In this document: positions 7,046-15,800 of the stretch, piece by piece | How positions within the stretch are numbered: position 1 is the stretch's first letter | Layout: every line of letters starts with the position of its first letter | Assembly: GCF_001712795.1 (NCBI RefSeq) | Contig: NZ_KV757644.1 | Location: forward strand, 1 to 36,479 | Direction: 5' to 3' | Length of the DNA: 36,479 nt | DNA from: Nostoc sp. KVJ20 | GTDB taxonomy: Bacteria; Cyanobacteriota; Cyanobacteriia; Cyanobacteriales; Nostocaceae | Notes under the pieces: model-generated | Told to the model about the DNA's origin: nothing | The model's input: only the letters and a program-made list of their open reading frames with translations | Databases searched by the model: none | Program-made: the position numbers and the translations under genes

Positions 7046-7612
7046 TTACGCCGCTACTGTCGCTCGGACTCCCAGCAACGCAATCACTTGTTCAGCACTC
7101 GCAGCCACACGATTTACCCCGTACTGTCTTGGTCGAGTGTACCAGCCTTGTTGATTGCACCCGACGAAGCCGACAAAATGCCCGTCTTGGTAGAGTTTGG
7201 TGCTGAAACTTAGCCAGTCAATCTCACCGCAATATAGACCAAAAACAGTGCAGGCTTTTTCCAATTCATCGCTCAGGCGTTCGTTGCGTTCCCGTGGTGT
7301 TTCTGGAAGTGTCGCTTTGACCTCTGCAACTCTTGTAGCGAACCAGTTGCGATCAAAGGGAAGCCGTCCGCCACCGATTAACTGCACCCATACCGTAATC
7401 CCGCCTTCAATCCAGATTGTACGCACTGATTCGGGTTCGACCTCTATAATCTCGCCGATGATGCGGCGATCTCTGCTGGTGAGAGGATCTTGGGTTGGGG
7501 CTACAACTTCGGCTTGGGTTTCGAGGTGAGTGTACAGTTCTGCTTGGGCGAGGGCTTGCTCATCAACAGAAAAACTAGGAATTGCTTGCTGTGTTAGTGT
7601 TTCGTAAGTCAT
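7046..7612 (-). CDS. Hypothetical 188-residue protein
   Basis: A soluble protein with a good start: GGAG lies about 9 bases before ATG 7612. The N-terminal 45 residues are acidic and Ala/Gln-rich. The middle has beta-strand character (GEIIEVEPESVRTIWIEGGI; TVWVQLIGGGRLPFDRNWF), followed by a helical charged part (PRERNERLSDELEKAC). The end (GVRATVAA) resembles the end of the 6162 gene (RDLVAA). No known family or catalytic motif recognised. A leader hairpin precedes it at 7640-7674. Confidence 0.7.
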   Translation of the reverse strand: MTYETLTQQAIPSFSVDEQALAQAELYTHLETQAEVVAPTQDPLTSRDRRIIGEIIEVEPESVRTIWIEGGITVWVQLIGGGRLPFDRNWFATRVAEVKATLPETPRERNERLSDELEKACTVFGLYCGEIDWLSFSTKLYQDGHFVGFVGCNQQGWYTRPRQYGVNRVAASAEQVIALLGVRATVAA

Positions 7613-7639
7613 AATATCGATCTCCGTGATAGGGGAAAA

Positions 7640-7674
7640 GGCGATCGTGAAGTTTCTCAGGCCCAGCGATCGCC
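7640..7674 (-). terminator. HIP1-based leader hairpin / terminator
   Basis: GGCGATCG (7640-7647) and CGATCGCC (7667-7674) pair perfectly. Read on the minus strand the stem is followed by TTTTCCCC, then about 20 bases to the GGAG of the 7612 gene. It could terminate a now-decayed upstream gene or act as an attenuator for the 188-residue gene. Confidence 0.45.
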
Positions 7675-7745
7675 TTTATTATTTGTGCAAACGACGTTGT
7701 GGTTTAGCACAACGCTCTCAAATAGATTTGGCGTAGCCATCAAAG

Positions 7746-8056
7746 TTAGTTGCTAAGAGCATTATCAAGACAGCAGACAGCAGCATCAGGGGAGGTGTAA
7801 GGAAGTGCTGTGTTTGGAAGAGGACACTCTACTAAATTCAGCTTTGCTGTAAAATCTTTGATTTCTAGACGAATGGCACTAAATAACCAGTTTTTTAAGA
7901 CTTGGTAGGTCATCGAGATCATCTTCGTTGGCTTGAGCATTACAAGTTTGGCTTCCGGCTGCTAGTCCCGGTGGCACTTGGTTTTGTGGTTGATTGAAAT
8001 TAGTTAAGTTTGGTAATTTGCAAACCCTTTTTGCGTTCGGGTGCAGGCGGTTGCAT
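7746..8056 (-). pseudogene. Probable decayed small gene(s)
   Basis: From ATG 8056, preceded by AAGGAA, a frame reads MQPPAPERKKGLQITKLN and then stops. The adjacent frame continues with plausible protein (FNQPQNQVPPGLAAGSQTCN, then ANEDDLDDLPSLKKLVI) to a stop at 7879. A third stretch (SAIRLEIKDFTAKLNLVECP onward) runs in another frame to 7746. This pattern fits a small gene broken by one or two single-base indels. No family recognised. Confidence 0.4.
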
Positions 8057-8081
8057 TTCCTTGCCCTTATATTTATATAGT

Positions 8082-8135
8082 GTATTGCCAATGGCAATAC
8101 TTTGTCAATACCAAAAACAATACAGTTGCCAATAC
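8082..8135. promoter_or_regulatory. CAATAC operator-like array upstream of an RHH gene
   Basis: A perfect palindrome, GTATTGCCA-a-TGGCAATAC (8082-8100), is followed by more CAATAC half-sites at 8106, 8118 and 8130. Successive CAATAC boxes start at 8095, 8106, 8118 and 8130, that is, 11-12 bases apart or about one helical turn. Such arrays bind ribbon-helix-helix repressors or centromere-binding proteins. The RHH gene starting at 8192 is the obvious candidate ligand. Confidence 0.6.
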
Positions 8136-8191
8136 CGCCACAGCTTGATAGTTTTGTGGTAGGCATTCTTAACGAGGCTTGATACGACTAT

Positions 8192-8502
8192 ATGGCGAAG
8201 AGAGAAAGGACTTTTATTTCGATTGAAATTGATCCAAGCAAAAAAGCAGATTTTGTTGCTAAGGTCAAAAGCGAGAACAAAAACGTTACCGAAGTTCTTA
8301 CAAACTGGATTGATGGATATCTTGGAGTTGCTGGAGGTATTGACGTTGTTGATCTCAAAAAACGTGTAGAGGCCATAGAACAGGCTTTAAAAGAGGGGGA
8401 TATTATGGGGGAATCAGCCGCCTGAGAGAGGAAAATCGTTCTCTCAGGCAAACTCATGAACAATTGCTGAAATTGCTTAAAGAAAGACCCGCCGACAGTT
8501 AA
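8192..8502 (+). CDS. Ribbon-helix-helix protein with frame-shifted coiled-coil tail
   Basis: The N-terminal 45 residues (RTFISIEIDPSKKADFVAKV, then NVTEVLTNWIDGYLG) match a ribbon-helix-helix fold, and VVDLKKRVEAIEQALKEG starts a coiled coil. In the ATG frame translation stops at TGA 8423-8425 (77 residues). In the -1 frame the coiled coil continues (ISRLREENRSLRQTHEQLLK onward) to TAA at 8500, which sits in the terminator loop. I infer that the full protein was about 103 residues, and that one G was lost in the run at 8407-8411 or a -1 frameshift occurs at T-TTA-AAA (8386-8392). Likely role: autoregulator or centromere-binding protein using the flanking CAATAC/GTATTG sites. Confidence 0.65.
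8421..8448 (+). other. Hairpin overlapping the frame-0 stop of the RHH gene
   Basis: CCTGAGAGA (8421-8429) pairs with TCTCTCAGG (8440-8448), a perfect 9-bp stem that contains the TGA stop. It lies 28 bases after the slippery-like T-TTA-AAA, further than usual for a frameshift stimulator. Confidence 0.5.
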
Positions 8503-8519
8503 TGTAGGCGGGTTAACTT
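8487..8519 (+). terminator. Intrinsic terminator of the RHH gene
   Basis: ACCCGCC (8487-8493) pairs with GGCGGGT (8507-8513), followed by TAACTTTT. The -1 frame's TAA (8500-8502) is in the loop, so the gene appears built to end here rather than at 8425. Confidence 0.65.
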
Positions 8520-8531
8520 TTAAAGGTCTTG

Positions 8532-8624
8532 CTTGTATTGGTTTGGTATTATAATATTCCAATACAAGCACCAGAATAACCCAAGATGATTAAGATTATT
8601 TCAAAGTCTGTAAATCTAGTATTG
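8532..8624. promoter_or_regulatory. Second set of GTATTG/CAATAC sites
   Basis: CTTGTATTGG (8532-8541) and CCAATACAAG (8559-8568) form a perfect inverted repeat with a GTATTA at 8546. A further GTATTGG is at 8619. These repeat the half-site found upstream of the RHH gene, so both flanks probably bind the same protein. The interval up to 8816 holds HIP1 sites and no other gene I can support. Confidence 0.5.
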
Positions 8625-8816
8625 GCCTTAATTGCATAGCAAAAGCGATCGCCGCCCGTCACAGCAATGCGATCGCCTGCTCAATCCGTTTACCACAAAG
8701 TGAGCTAACTATAATGCTGCCACATTTTTGGAAAATCCATCTGACAGCTACCCGGTTCACTTTGGTTAAACTGCAACACCCAAATTTTCAAGCATTTACC
8801 ATAGTGGGCAAGAGAT

Positions 8817-10415
8817 ATGCTGACACTAGAAAAAGAAAAAACCTCAGCACTCGATTACAGCAACCTCAACACCAGCATCCAGGAAACCTTCACTGCCATC
8901 GACCGATTCGAGTGGCAAGCGGTAGATGAAATCCTCCAGATGAGAGAACAGCAGCTTTACCTGCAAGCTGGATATAAAAACTTTGAAGAATACTGCCAGC
9001 GTGAATTATATGCCTGGGGTGGATACCGACGAATCAACCAACTGCTAGGAGCCAAAAAGGTCATAGACGCAGTTGGTGAATTGGGCGGACACATCAAAAA
9101 TGAGCGCCAAGCTCGTCCACTGCTGCGGCTAGTCAAGGAACCAGAGAAACTAAAACAAGCTGTAGCGATCGCTCTCAAAGATAACCCGTCCCCTGGTGAA
9201 TCAGACTTTGCGGCTGCTGCAAATATTGTGGTTCCTCAACTTCCACGCAAAAAGCAATCTACTCAGGAACCAATGGTTCCTAAGATTCAAGAACCAGTGG
9301 TTCCTGAATCTGCCAAAGTCACAGTTTCACAACAATCACACCCTCGTTATGGGGATTCGGGAGTGATTGAGGCTTCGGCACCAAACCATTGGCAGCAGAT
9401 TGTTACTTTTGCTGATGGCGAGAAGTTGTTGATCAACAACACCGATTTAGATGCCTCCAGCGTTCCCTTTCCCAGAGAGCGCACTTACCCCGCAGAATAT
9501 ACGGAAGCGATCGCTGCTATCGAAGAACGCCATAAACAAGAGTTAGAGCGACTTTCCCAGGAATTGAGGATTGGTTTGCAAGCAGAAGTGTCGGCCACAG
9601 CCGAAGCCCAGGTACAAGAGCAAATTCAATCTCTGCAAAACCTGTACAAGCAGCAGAAGGAGCAGAATATTCAATTGCAGCAGCGTTTAGACGAGATGGA
9701 GGGGTTGAGAAAGTTAGAGATTGAGAATCAACAACTCCAGCAGCGCATTCAGGAACTAGAACACGCAGTACAACAGCGTCCTCAACAGCAGTGGGAAAAT
9801 ACCATGACGCAACAGGCGACTAAAGCGTTGAACAAGCAAGTTAAACAAGCTCTGGAGAAAACCATTGATCTGCGATCGCTGGCACAAGAACCACCCAAAG
9901 AAAATGCCCAGGAATGCTTGCGGTTAATGGGTATGGCTTTGAAGAATCTCGCTAGCGCTATGAACAATACCCAAGCACTCGAAGCTGCGGCCATAATCCT
10001 GGGAAGTGAGCCAACACCATCTGCGATCGCTTACCGTGCCGAACAACTAGAAATGTTGCCCCAGGCGGTTAGCGATATTCGACGGGTGTTGTCACAGCTT
10101 GGGTGTACTTGGCAGGACTATTGGGCAGTGGCGCAAGAATATGAGGTGATTAAACAGGACTACTGGGCGGAATTGACCACCCAAGAAACAGAACTAATTA
10201 CCGCACTCCAGAACGCATCCTCTCAACCGGACACAATCGGACTCGGCTCTATCGTTGCCCATGCTGACCCATATCGCACTTTGTATGTCGAGAGGGGTGA
10301 GGTGGTAGAGGATTTAGGAGATGAGGTAATCGTTGCATGGGACTGCTGGAAGGAGCAATCGAAAAAGACTGACAGGTATTTCCGAGAGGAATTGCGATTC
10401 TGGCAACCTGAATAG
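8817..10415 (+). CDS. Coiled-coil DNA-binding-like protein, cassette copy 1
   Basis: A 532-residue protein. Residues 30-80 (LYLQAGYKNFEEYCQREL, then GYRRINQLLGAKKVIDAV) resemble the helix-turn-helix start of phage/plasmid proteins that recognise DNA. A Pro/Val/Gln linker (140-165) leads to a small beta domain (SHPRYGDSGVIEASAPNHW, about 173-191). A long coiled coil follows (about 240-330, many Gln/Glu/Leu), then a C-terminal domain ending in CWKEQSKKTDRYFREELRF. It is probably a DNA-organising or partition-type protein, by inference. It is co-oriented with the 396-residue gene 105 bases downstream. A 5'-truncated, IS-split paralogue lies at 25007-27726. Confidence 0.75.
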   Translation: MLTLEKEKTSALDYSNLNTSIQETFTAIDRFEWQAVDEILQMREQQLYLQAGYKNFEEYCQRELYAWGGYRRINQLLGAKKVIDAVGELGGHIKNERQARPLLRLVKEPEKLKQAVAIALKDNPSPGESDFAAAANIVVPQLPRKKQSTQEPMVPKIQEPVVPESAKVTVSQQSHPRYGDSGVIEASAPNHWQQIVTFADGEKLLINNTDLDASSVPFPRERTYPAEYTEAIAAIEERHKQELERLSQELRIGLQAEVSATAEAQVQEQIQSLQNLYKQQKEQNIQLQQRLDEMEGLRKLEIENQQLQQRIQELEHAVQQRPQQQWENTMTQQATKALNKQVKQALEKTIDLRSLAQEPPKENAQECLRLMGMALKNLASAMNNTQALEAAAIILGSEPTPSAIAYRAEQLEMLPQAVSDIRRVLSQLGCTWQDYWAVAQEYEVIKQDYWAELTTQETELITALQNASSQPDTIGLGSIVAHADPYRTLYVERGEVVEDLGDEVIVAWDCWKEQSKKTDRYFREELRFWQPE

Positions 10416-10520
10416 GCTTTCAGTGTACTGATAACTTTTTAGACAACCAAATACAAGTACCAAGCCCTGCAATCGTTGTAGGGAAAATTCCGTGCATCAA
10501 CATAAACAGGAGATTGTAAA

Positions 10521-11711
10521 ATGACTGCAACTATCACAAAACCCAAGCTCAAAAAGGCTGCTACTAAAGCACAGTCACCATATAAGCGGCTTCATGTGAT
10601 TATTCCCATACAAGATATGCTGTGGGCTTCGCAGCAAAAGCCCTCTGTTACGCAATTGTGGCAAGAATGCTGGACGGCTGACCCTTATGGTTCCCGGTGG
10701 ATGCCGCTAACTTCTGCTTTAGGGTATAGTACTTTTATCTCTGCGAAGAAAATTCTTTCTGAAAGTGGGCTATTCATTTTCAAACCCGACAAGTCGATTC
10801 AGGATGGTAGGGAAACAGCTAGCTGGATGGTGAAAAATTTGCATGGCAGTCGGATGAAGGAGTTTTGGGAGAAAGCTAATTCTGCGTCACCAAAACCAGA
10901 TGCTGAAAAACAAGAACTAAATGCTGGGGATTCAGAGATAGATGCTGCCCCTGAAGAAATACGTGCTTTGTATGAAGCATCTATTTCAGGTCAAAGTCAG
11001 TTAGAGCAAGGGTTCCAAAAACCCTCACGAACTGCTCAGGAACACCTCACAAACTCTACAAAAGAGTTTGTGAGGTGTAACTCTGACACGCAACCCGTTA
11101 TTTCGCACTGTGAGGAGACGGCTCACGCGCCCTTGGGGGTCGCGTCGCCTCAGTTTGTTCAAAGCGGGGAAGAGTTGGAGGAAGAGTTACCTGCGGTAAC
11201 GGACTGCACGACGCTAGCGCTTGTGGATGATGCACCGAGTCAATCTGCTTCGTTGTTAGCTGAAAACCAGAATTGTGGTATTGAGGCGAAAGGCTTTCAT
11301 GAAGGTACTTGTTCCGCCGCGCCCGTTGCACAAAATGAAAAATCTTTAAATTCTGCGATCGCTAATCAAACACTGGGGCAAGTAGAACAGGGTCAATCTG
11401 CTTCCTTTTCGGGAGAAAATCAAGTCTCTGTCCTTGAAGTGAAAGCGGATCATGAAGGCGAAGGTTCCGCCGCGCTTGTCACTGAAAAATGGTCGCATGA
11501 GGCGATTGTAGCGAGGTCAAATATGCGACCTGGAAGAAGGGAGAAACTGAATCGAGCGGCGAATTCGGGGGAGAATCCGGGGTTTGACTTCTTGCAGGAA
11601 TGCTGGAGTGATGACCCGGCTTTGCAAATTGTGATCAAGAAACTACTGGCGAAGTATCCGCAGTGGGGGATTGCGGTTGTTGATGGGGTGTTGATGAAGT
11701 GGAATGAGTAG
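10521..11711 (+). CDS. Winged-helix-like protein with variable linker, cassette copy 1
   Basis: A 396-residue protein with a strong start (AGGAG before ATG 10521). The N-terminal 120 residues (SPYKRLHVIIPIQDMLWASQ; WQECWTADPYGSRWMPL; LHGSRMKEFWEKAN) look like a compact DNA-binding or winged-helix domain. A low-complexity linker (about 125-345) contains two imperfect internal repeats (ENQNCGIEAKGFHEGTCSAA; ENQVSVLEVKADHEGEGSAA) and the coding-strand hairpin at 11042-11078. The C-terminal 45 residues (NPGFDFLQECW, then PQWGIAVVDGVLMKW) are the module that recurs four more times in the window. It shares 28020-29051 as paralogue. Function unknown. Confidence 0.75.
   Translation: MTATITKPKLKKAATKAQSPYKRLHVIIPIQDMLWASQQKPSVTQLWQECWTADPYGSRWMPLTSALGYSTFISAKKILSESGLFIFKPDKSIQDGRETASWMVKNLHGSRMKEFWEKANSASPKPDAEKQELNAGDSEIDAAPEEIRALYEASISGQSQLEQGFQKPSRTAQEHLTNSTKEFVRCNSDTQPVISHCEETAHAPLGVASPQFVQSGEELEEELPAVTDCTTLALVDDAPSQSASLLAENQNCGIEAKGFHEGTCSAAPVAQNEKSLNSAIANQTLGQVEQGQSASFSGENQVSVLEVKADHEGEGSAALVTEKWSHEAIVARSNMRPGRREKLNRAANSGENPGFDFLQECWSDDPALQIVIKKLLAKYPQWGIAVVDGVLMKWNE
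11042..11078 (+). other. 15-bp perfect hairpin inside coding sequence (copy 1)
   Basis: ACACCTCACAAACTC (11042-11056) and GAGTTTGTGAGGTGT (11064-11078) pair fully around TACAAAA. The paralogous gene keeps the hairpin at 28373-28415 with a compensatory A-T to T-A exchange. Confidence 0.75.
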
Positions 11712-11790
11712 TGAACGCCATTTCAACTACTAACGTACTTCAAAACTCGCTCCCACTCCCAACACCTGCTGGTCTACCAATATTTCTTTA
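11712..11790 (-). pseudogene. Relic of the small membrane protein gene, copy 1 side
   Basis: The minus strand here aligns with the 3' end of the small membrane protein gene beyond the second cassette (29069 onward): AAAGAAA, GTGGGAACGAGT-like and AAATGGCG blocks are in the same order. No open frame remains. This shows that the duplicated block extended past the two cassette genes. Confidence 0.4.
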
Positions 11791-11935
11791 TGATTAAATT
11801 TTAGCGAAGCATTTGGCAAGCACTAAAATAACGGAAATCTTTACAAAAATAGTATCTGCAACAGTTTTATTTATACCAAGCTTGTTAATTGCAGAGTTAA
11901 GATAGTGGCTCGTAATTAATTAGGAACTTTTTATA

Positions 11936-12262
11936 ATGCTTCAGTTAGCTCAGGTTAATTTTGGAACAAATACAGCTACACTGCTTGGAAATCTTTATAT
12001 AGTTTTAGCAATTATTTATCTATTTATAATAATAAGCTGGCTAGTTTTGAGGAGAAATACACTTACAACCCCTGCTTTGCTAATTTATATTGTTCAAGGG
12101 GTATTAGCACCAGTGGTAATGCTCATCTCTGGAATTATCTTAATGATACAAGGCTGGCGTTTAGATCCAATTCTCCAATTCCAACAATTATTATTATTTT
12201 TATTGATTATTTATCTAAGTTTTAAAGATACTATAATTAACTTTATTCTCCGAATCAGATAA
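11936..12262 (+). CDS. Ycf66-like small membrane protein
   Basis: A 108-residue protein with three hydrophobic segments (about 17-38, 44-70, 80-98). The stretch ILMIQGWRLDPILQFQQLLL is the hallmark of Ycf66-type proteins of cyanobacteria and plastids, which typically read GWRLDPILQFGQLLL at this point. The opening (QVNFGTNTATLLGNLYIVLA) also fits the family. The role of Ycf66 is not established; it is a thylakoid or plasma-membrane protein. DNA around it is AT-rich, unlike the cassette, so it may be an independent acquisition. Confidence 0.7.
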   Translation: MLQLAQVNFGTNTATLLGNLYIVLAIIYLFIIISWLVLRRNTLTTPALLIYIVQGVLAPVVMLISGIILMIQGWRLDPILQFQQLLLFLLIIYLSFKDTIINFILRIR

Positions 12263-12370
12263 GCAAAAATTTGCAATTGATTCGGCGAGATAGGCTGATA
12301 CTAAAGAAGTATTGCTAATATTCAGTGCGAAAATATACTTGCTTATTTTATTAATAGCTATTTCAGTAGG

Positions 12371-12580
12371 GTGATCTCTACAAGGTTAAAATTCCGTCCT
12401 TTAAAGATGGAAAAGCTTAAAATGGCAGGGATTTTAAAAGAAAATCCCGGCTTTGAGTACTTGCAAGAATACTGGCAGAATAATCTGGCTTTGCAGATTG
12501 TGATTAAGAAGTTGCTGGCGAAGTTTCCGCAGTGGGGGATTGCGATTGTAGATGGGGTATTGATTGATTGGGAGGGGTAG
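12371..12580 (+). pseudogene. Fossil of the cassette C-terminal module (copy 2 of 5)
   Basis: Residues about 24-69 of this frame (ENPGFEYLQEYWQNNLALQI, then KKLLAKFPQWGIAIVDGVLI) match the C-terminal module of the 396-residue protein, while the preceding residues do not. The match begins near 12425. It is an orphan 3' fragment, still in frame, or possibly a short gene expressing only the module. Confidence 0.55.
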
Positions 12581-12606
12581 CAAATCTGTACAACAGTCTA
12601 CAAACT

Positions 12607-12743
12607 AAACCTAGAGTGGCAAAGCTAGCTAGAGCAAAACTTAAACGTAGTAAATTCGTTATTATTGAAAATTTTGGTTTACCTATTTACGCCTATCTCA
12701 ATCATGAAAAATCTACTCTAGCAAGTTTTACCACTCTAGGTTT
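12607..12743. mobile_element. MITE-like inverted repeat
   Basis: Arms of about 28 bases starting AAACCTAGAGTGG (12607) and ending CCACTCTAGGTTT (12743) pair at roughly 24 of 28 positions, with about 80 bases between. There is no coding potential beyond a chance frame. The size and structure fit a miniature inverted-repeat element. I could not define a target duplication. Confidence 0.55.
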
Positions 12744-12869
12744 TATTCGTAGTGCTGCTGGCATTTTCAGTCATCTGTTCTCTTCTACTTTTATCTTATA
12801 ATTTTTCATGTCTACCTACTTATAACAGGGGTAGGTTCTGCATAAATATCGCATCCAATTTGACCTTTG

Positions 12870-15800
12870 TTAATGTATACCGCAAAACGGGTCGCGCTCT
12901 TTATCAACTTCATTAGGTTGCAAATCTAATCCAGTGCGAAAAACGCATCCTTCTTCTAATAGACATTCTTGATTGTCTGATTCCCAATAAGGAACTTCAC
13001 CAACGTGCAAGCGTAAAATACCTTTTTCATCGAAACTAACGCGATATTGGCAAGGAAATTCTAGAGTCACATCTGGTTTCTTGAGTTCACCAATTACCAA
13101 CCATTTTTGCTCGTTTGTTTGCGGATCTATGTTGCGAGTATAAAAGATGTACTTACCGCTTTCTGGAAAACTCGGCAAAGGTTTGCTGATTAAACCTCTA
13201 ACTGGCGGCTGGTTGCTATCGCTGCTATAGCGAAATTTTTGGAACTGAGTATTAGAATTGCTAGATGCAAAGACTAAATGAAAATTGTTTGAGAGATTCA
13301 CAGCGTTTGACTCTAACACCTTGCCAGCAAAAATATCTTCATGATTAAATTTTTCTGAAGAAAATAATGCTAGTGTTTCTGTAGTTGCATTAGTTGCTGT
13401 TGTTACTTGTGTGAGATCAATGCCATCACCATTGCGATCATCAATTAAATAATGAGGTTCTTTTCGACAAATGAGAATGCGGATATCTAAGGTAGAATCA
13501 ATTTCAAACTGAATTTTGATGACATTTCGAAAGAAGTTATCTGAGTTCATTTGAGAATCTGACTGCTTGAGTTGATTCCGGAGATTGTCACCATTGAAGC
13601 TACCCCAAAGTTGTAATTGCCCACCCTCATAGTCGTGACGGTAAATAATATTGATCAATTCTATGCATGACCAATCATTGCGAATTTTTACTGCCTGATC
13701 GTTGGGAGAGATTTGATAAAACTCTTGTCCAGCTTTAAAGATGTCTAAGAAATCAGTACTAGTTTGGGTTCTACTTCTAAAGTTACAGGGCAAATAATAA
13801 AATAAATTTTGAACATCAATACGCAGCCTACTTACTCCCCTACGCAGCAATTCTTTAGTTTCTTCCGTGCTAAATTGCAGCTGTCTTATCTTCTCGATGT
13901 AGCAAGCTCCAGCAGAGGTAGCTAGCTTGCTAAATTCTGGATCAAAGGTAATACGCTCTGGATTCCACACGAAGTAATCAGACTTGCTAAAATCTTGGTA
14001 GATTTCGCGTTTAACTAGGTCGATATTGCAGGTTTTGCCAGATAAAATCAACCAATCAACTTTTTCATTTTCTGTGTCATAACTATCTTCGGTATCATAA
14101 TTATATTCGTTATCATTCTGGATACTTAAACGACTTTCCATTAGTGCTTTAGCAATGCCTATTGCTTCTGTAATCACTGAAGATGCTGCTCGTTCAAATT
14201 GCTCACTGCTGAGGGTGACATAAAAATTATTAAAGTTTTGTTCCTTCTGGATATAGTCAATTCCAATTTGGCTTAGTAGTTCAGAAATTTGCTGCTCAGA
14301 GAGAGTAAAATTTAAAGGAGAACCATTTTCTGCTGACTTTTGTCCTAGTTTGATTTTGGCAGTCTCAGCATAATCCCACAGAGTATAAAAAGTTTGCAAT
14401 CGTTGGGGAGCATCTTTCCAACGGGTGGGTAACACTTGCTCTGCCGTATCTAGAGCATCTTTGTAAGCAGCATATTCACGTTCTGGGTATTGTTTATCTA
14501 TACATTCTAAAAGTGAGCCTTGCTTGTATTCATCTTTTTCAAGAAAGCGCTCGTTGAGATTGAGAATTAAATCCTTGAGTTTGTCATTTTGCAACTCGCC
14601 TGTTGTTATAGCTGTCAGCAGACAGTCAACTATTGCCACCTTCAGTAATCGAAACATTCGCAGAGTAATTAATTCCCCGCCTAATTGTAAATGGCCCGAA
14701 GAACCTAACAGTTTAGGAGTAATTTGATAAAATCGCCCCCCAAGCCCTTGGTCTTCATCATTTCTAAAGGGAGTAATATATTTCAAAGTCAGTTCAATCA
14801 AGGCTAAGTCAGTTGTTCCACCACCAATATCTAAAACGAGGACATTTTGTGACCAATTGTGACCTTCTCGGCGACAAAGGGTCTTGAAGTACTCCATGTC
14901 AATGTTGAGTCCGTCCCCAAATTCTCGCCAAAGATAGAATATTACCACAGCAGTAGCTTCGTCAACGGTTTGTACGTCATCAATCCCAAGATTTTCTACA
15001 AGCTGCTTCACCTGCTTGCGAACAAGTGGTGGTGTTATTGTTGGGTAAGTTACTACTACTTTTTGAAAGTCTCCTTTAGAAAAGCTACGACTTGGATGTT
15101 TGCGGTAGTCGTCGGTTAACTCGATTAGATACCCCCAAGCAGCTTGGATCAATTGGTTGACTTCAATGGTTTCTTGTTTTCCATCTACAGAAACTAAGAA
15201 GTGACGATATTGACCAAAGTACCGTTTGGGTGAGTGATGAAATCTGCTGATAATTTCTTCTAAGGAATTGCTTGTGCTTAGAGATATCGCTTTGTTTTTG
15301 TTATTCTTTGCTTCTCTACCCATTCTCACCTTTAAAGGATTCAGACTTGTAATTTCCAACTCACTAGAAATTTCTACACCACGTCTGTCAAGATCCAGAA
15401 CAACTGGAATGAGATTTTGAGATTCTAGGGTTGGGATGCGGAACACCTCATGATATATCTGGTAAAGTTTTTTGCTGACAGACCTACGAAATTGCTCACT
15501 TGTGCCTAAACACAGTTCGATTTGGCGAATACCTTCTAGGTATCGGTCTTGGTTATCAGCTTGAAAAAATTCATGTAACCGATTTGGTTCTATTTGCAAA
15601 TTTTTGCTAATGTCATCAATAAAGTTTTCCCACTCGCTAGCATTGACACCTGGTAAAGCATTAGTAGCAGGTGAACTCAGCCATTGTGCTAATCGTTGGC
15701 GTAACCGGATTTCTTGTTCTTTTGGCAGGTTGGATGCAATTGGTGCTTCAATTGGATCAAAGAGTGTCACAGTAGAATTAGATGTGCCAAAATCTATAGC

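Noticed and set aside
8188..8571. 127-codon minus-strand frame
   Set aside because: Antisense to the RHH gene and running through its terminator and the GTATTG sites.
12568..12801. 77-codon plus-strand frame after the module fossil
   Set aside because: It lies almost wholly inside the MITE-like inverted repeat and its start overlaps the preceding stop; the sequence has no protein-like pattern.
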